Part shown: piece by piece, positions 13,021-13,295 of the stretch | Layout of the letters: every line of letters starts with the position of its first letter | Numbering within the stretch: the first letter of the stretch is position 1 | Assembly: GCA_948528155.1 (NCBI GenBank) | Contig: CAOSZT010000052.1 | Span: 1 to 13,295, forward strand | Length of the DNA: 13,295 nt | Reading direction: 5' to 3' | Origin: an uncultured Clostridia bacterium | GTDB lineage: Bacteria > Bacillota > Clostridia > TANB77 > CAG-508 | Position numbers and translations under genes: made by a program | The notes under the pieces: generated by a model | The model's input: only the letters and a program-made list of their open reading frames with translations | Database searches by the model: none | Told to the model about the DNA's origin: nothing

Positions 13021-13071
13021 AGAAAACATCAAAAGGGCTCAATTGAAATATTTAATAGGAGTGTTTATAAT

Positions 13072-13295
13072 ATGTTTGTCGAAAAATATGAGATAAAAAT
13101 TTTAGAAGATAATGAAATATTAAAATTAAGGAAAAAAGAGAGTAAAAAACTATTTACAAATGAGGAGAGGAATATTATAATAAACAAAGATTATAACCCC
13201 TTGAAAGTGAATTATAAAATTTACAAAAGAGGGAGTGGATTGTTTATGAAAGTAACAAATGATGTAATATTAAGTGAAAACAAAAAAGAATTAAA
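13072..13295 (+). CDS. Unrecognised protein, cut by the window edge
   Basis: A frame opens at ATG 13072 behind AGGAG (13057-13061) and runs to the end of the window with no stop (74 codons visible). It begins MFVEKYEIKILEDNEILKLR and is Lys/Glu/Asn-rich with no signal peptide, membrane helix or recognisable motif. It has its own promoter-like sequence and lies beyond the IS remnant. It may be the first gene outside the tail/lysis module, either host or late prophage accessory. An internal ATG follows AAGAGGGAG near 13225, so a shorter start cannot be excluded. Confidence 0.5.
   Translation, partial: MFVEKYEIKILEDNEILKLRKKESKKLFTNEERNIIINKDYNPLKVNYKIYKRGSGLFMKVTNDVILSENKKEL

Larger units (their letters stand above)
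12821..13041 (+). mobile_element. Decayed IS3/IS150-type fragment, possibly MITE-like
   Basis: The sequence begins TGAACCC and soon after has GGGTTCA (12858-12864). The two arms, with an inner TTATTA/TAATAA pairing (12831-12836 with 12849-12854), fold over the ribosome site AAGGAGGG, as at the ends of many IS3-family elements. The ORF that follows starts like an IS150-type OrfA. A partial match to the left tip occurs at GGGCTCA (13035-13041). It is flanked by ATTGAAA, against ATTGAAG on the left (12814-12820), so a 221-bp internally deleted element with a 7-bp imperfect target repeat is possible. The left end is fairly sure; the right end is tentative. Confidence 0.5.

Noticed and set aside
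1..13295. tRNA, rRNA, riboswitch or attachment site
   Set aside because: I saw no cloverleaf, conserved rRNA segment, known aptamer pattern, integrase gene or convincing direct repeat of attachment-site type.

Overview
This window is the distal tail and lysis part of a prophage, or of a phage tail-like particle, in a very AT-rich Gram-positive host. A Clostridium-like member of the Clostridia fits best. The gene order xkdP-xkdQ-xkdR(DUF2577)-xkdS(DUF2634)-xkdT(baseplate J)-xkdU(DUF2313)-tail fibre is that of PBSX-type contractile (myovirus) tails. The CD1375-type small protein, TcdE-like holin and zinc amidase with a small C-terminal domain are typical of clostridial phages. Strong AGGAGG-type ribosome sites and AAA/GAA/ATA-rich codons fit the same group.

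Layout. Positions 1-2440 are an accessory block. It holds a HicB-type antitoxin, a divergent ribbon-helix-helix (RHH) regulator, and two single-gene cassettes (925-1605 and 1821-2384). Each cassette encodes a small protein with an N-terminal membrane anchor and carries its own closely related promoter/operator and terminator. Between the cassettes lies a ten-codon relic resembling the start of the tape-measure gene, so the block looks like a tandem duplication with exchanged cargo ('morons') just upstream of that gene. Positions 2441-9474 encode the tape measure, LysM tube/baseplate linker, hub, spike-associated proteins, baseplate wedge and fibre base. Positions 9474-11239 encode a six-repeat kelch-like protein and another small structural protein. 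Positions 11255-12790 are a compact, largely translationally coupled run: two small proteins, holin, a 39-residue acidic ORF and the endolysin, which appears to have an internal start for a free C-terminal domain. Positions 12791-13295 hold a decayed IS3/IS150-type fragment followed by a promoter and the start of an unrecognised gene.

Integrity. Several signs suggest decay or systematic sequencing error. The xkdP homologue carries two single-C insertions, and the kelch gene carries a probable third. All three create the only CGGAC pentamers I find in the window. The xkdS homologue seems to have lost its ATG (now ATA). Codon third-position composition switches abruptly inside two or three genes, which points to mosaic recombination.

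Most interesting are the repeated operator/cargo/terminator cassettes with the tape-measure relic between them, the shared CGGAC frameshift signature, and the internal start in the endolysin.
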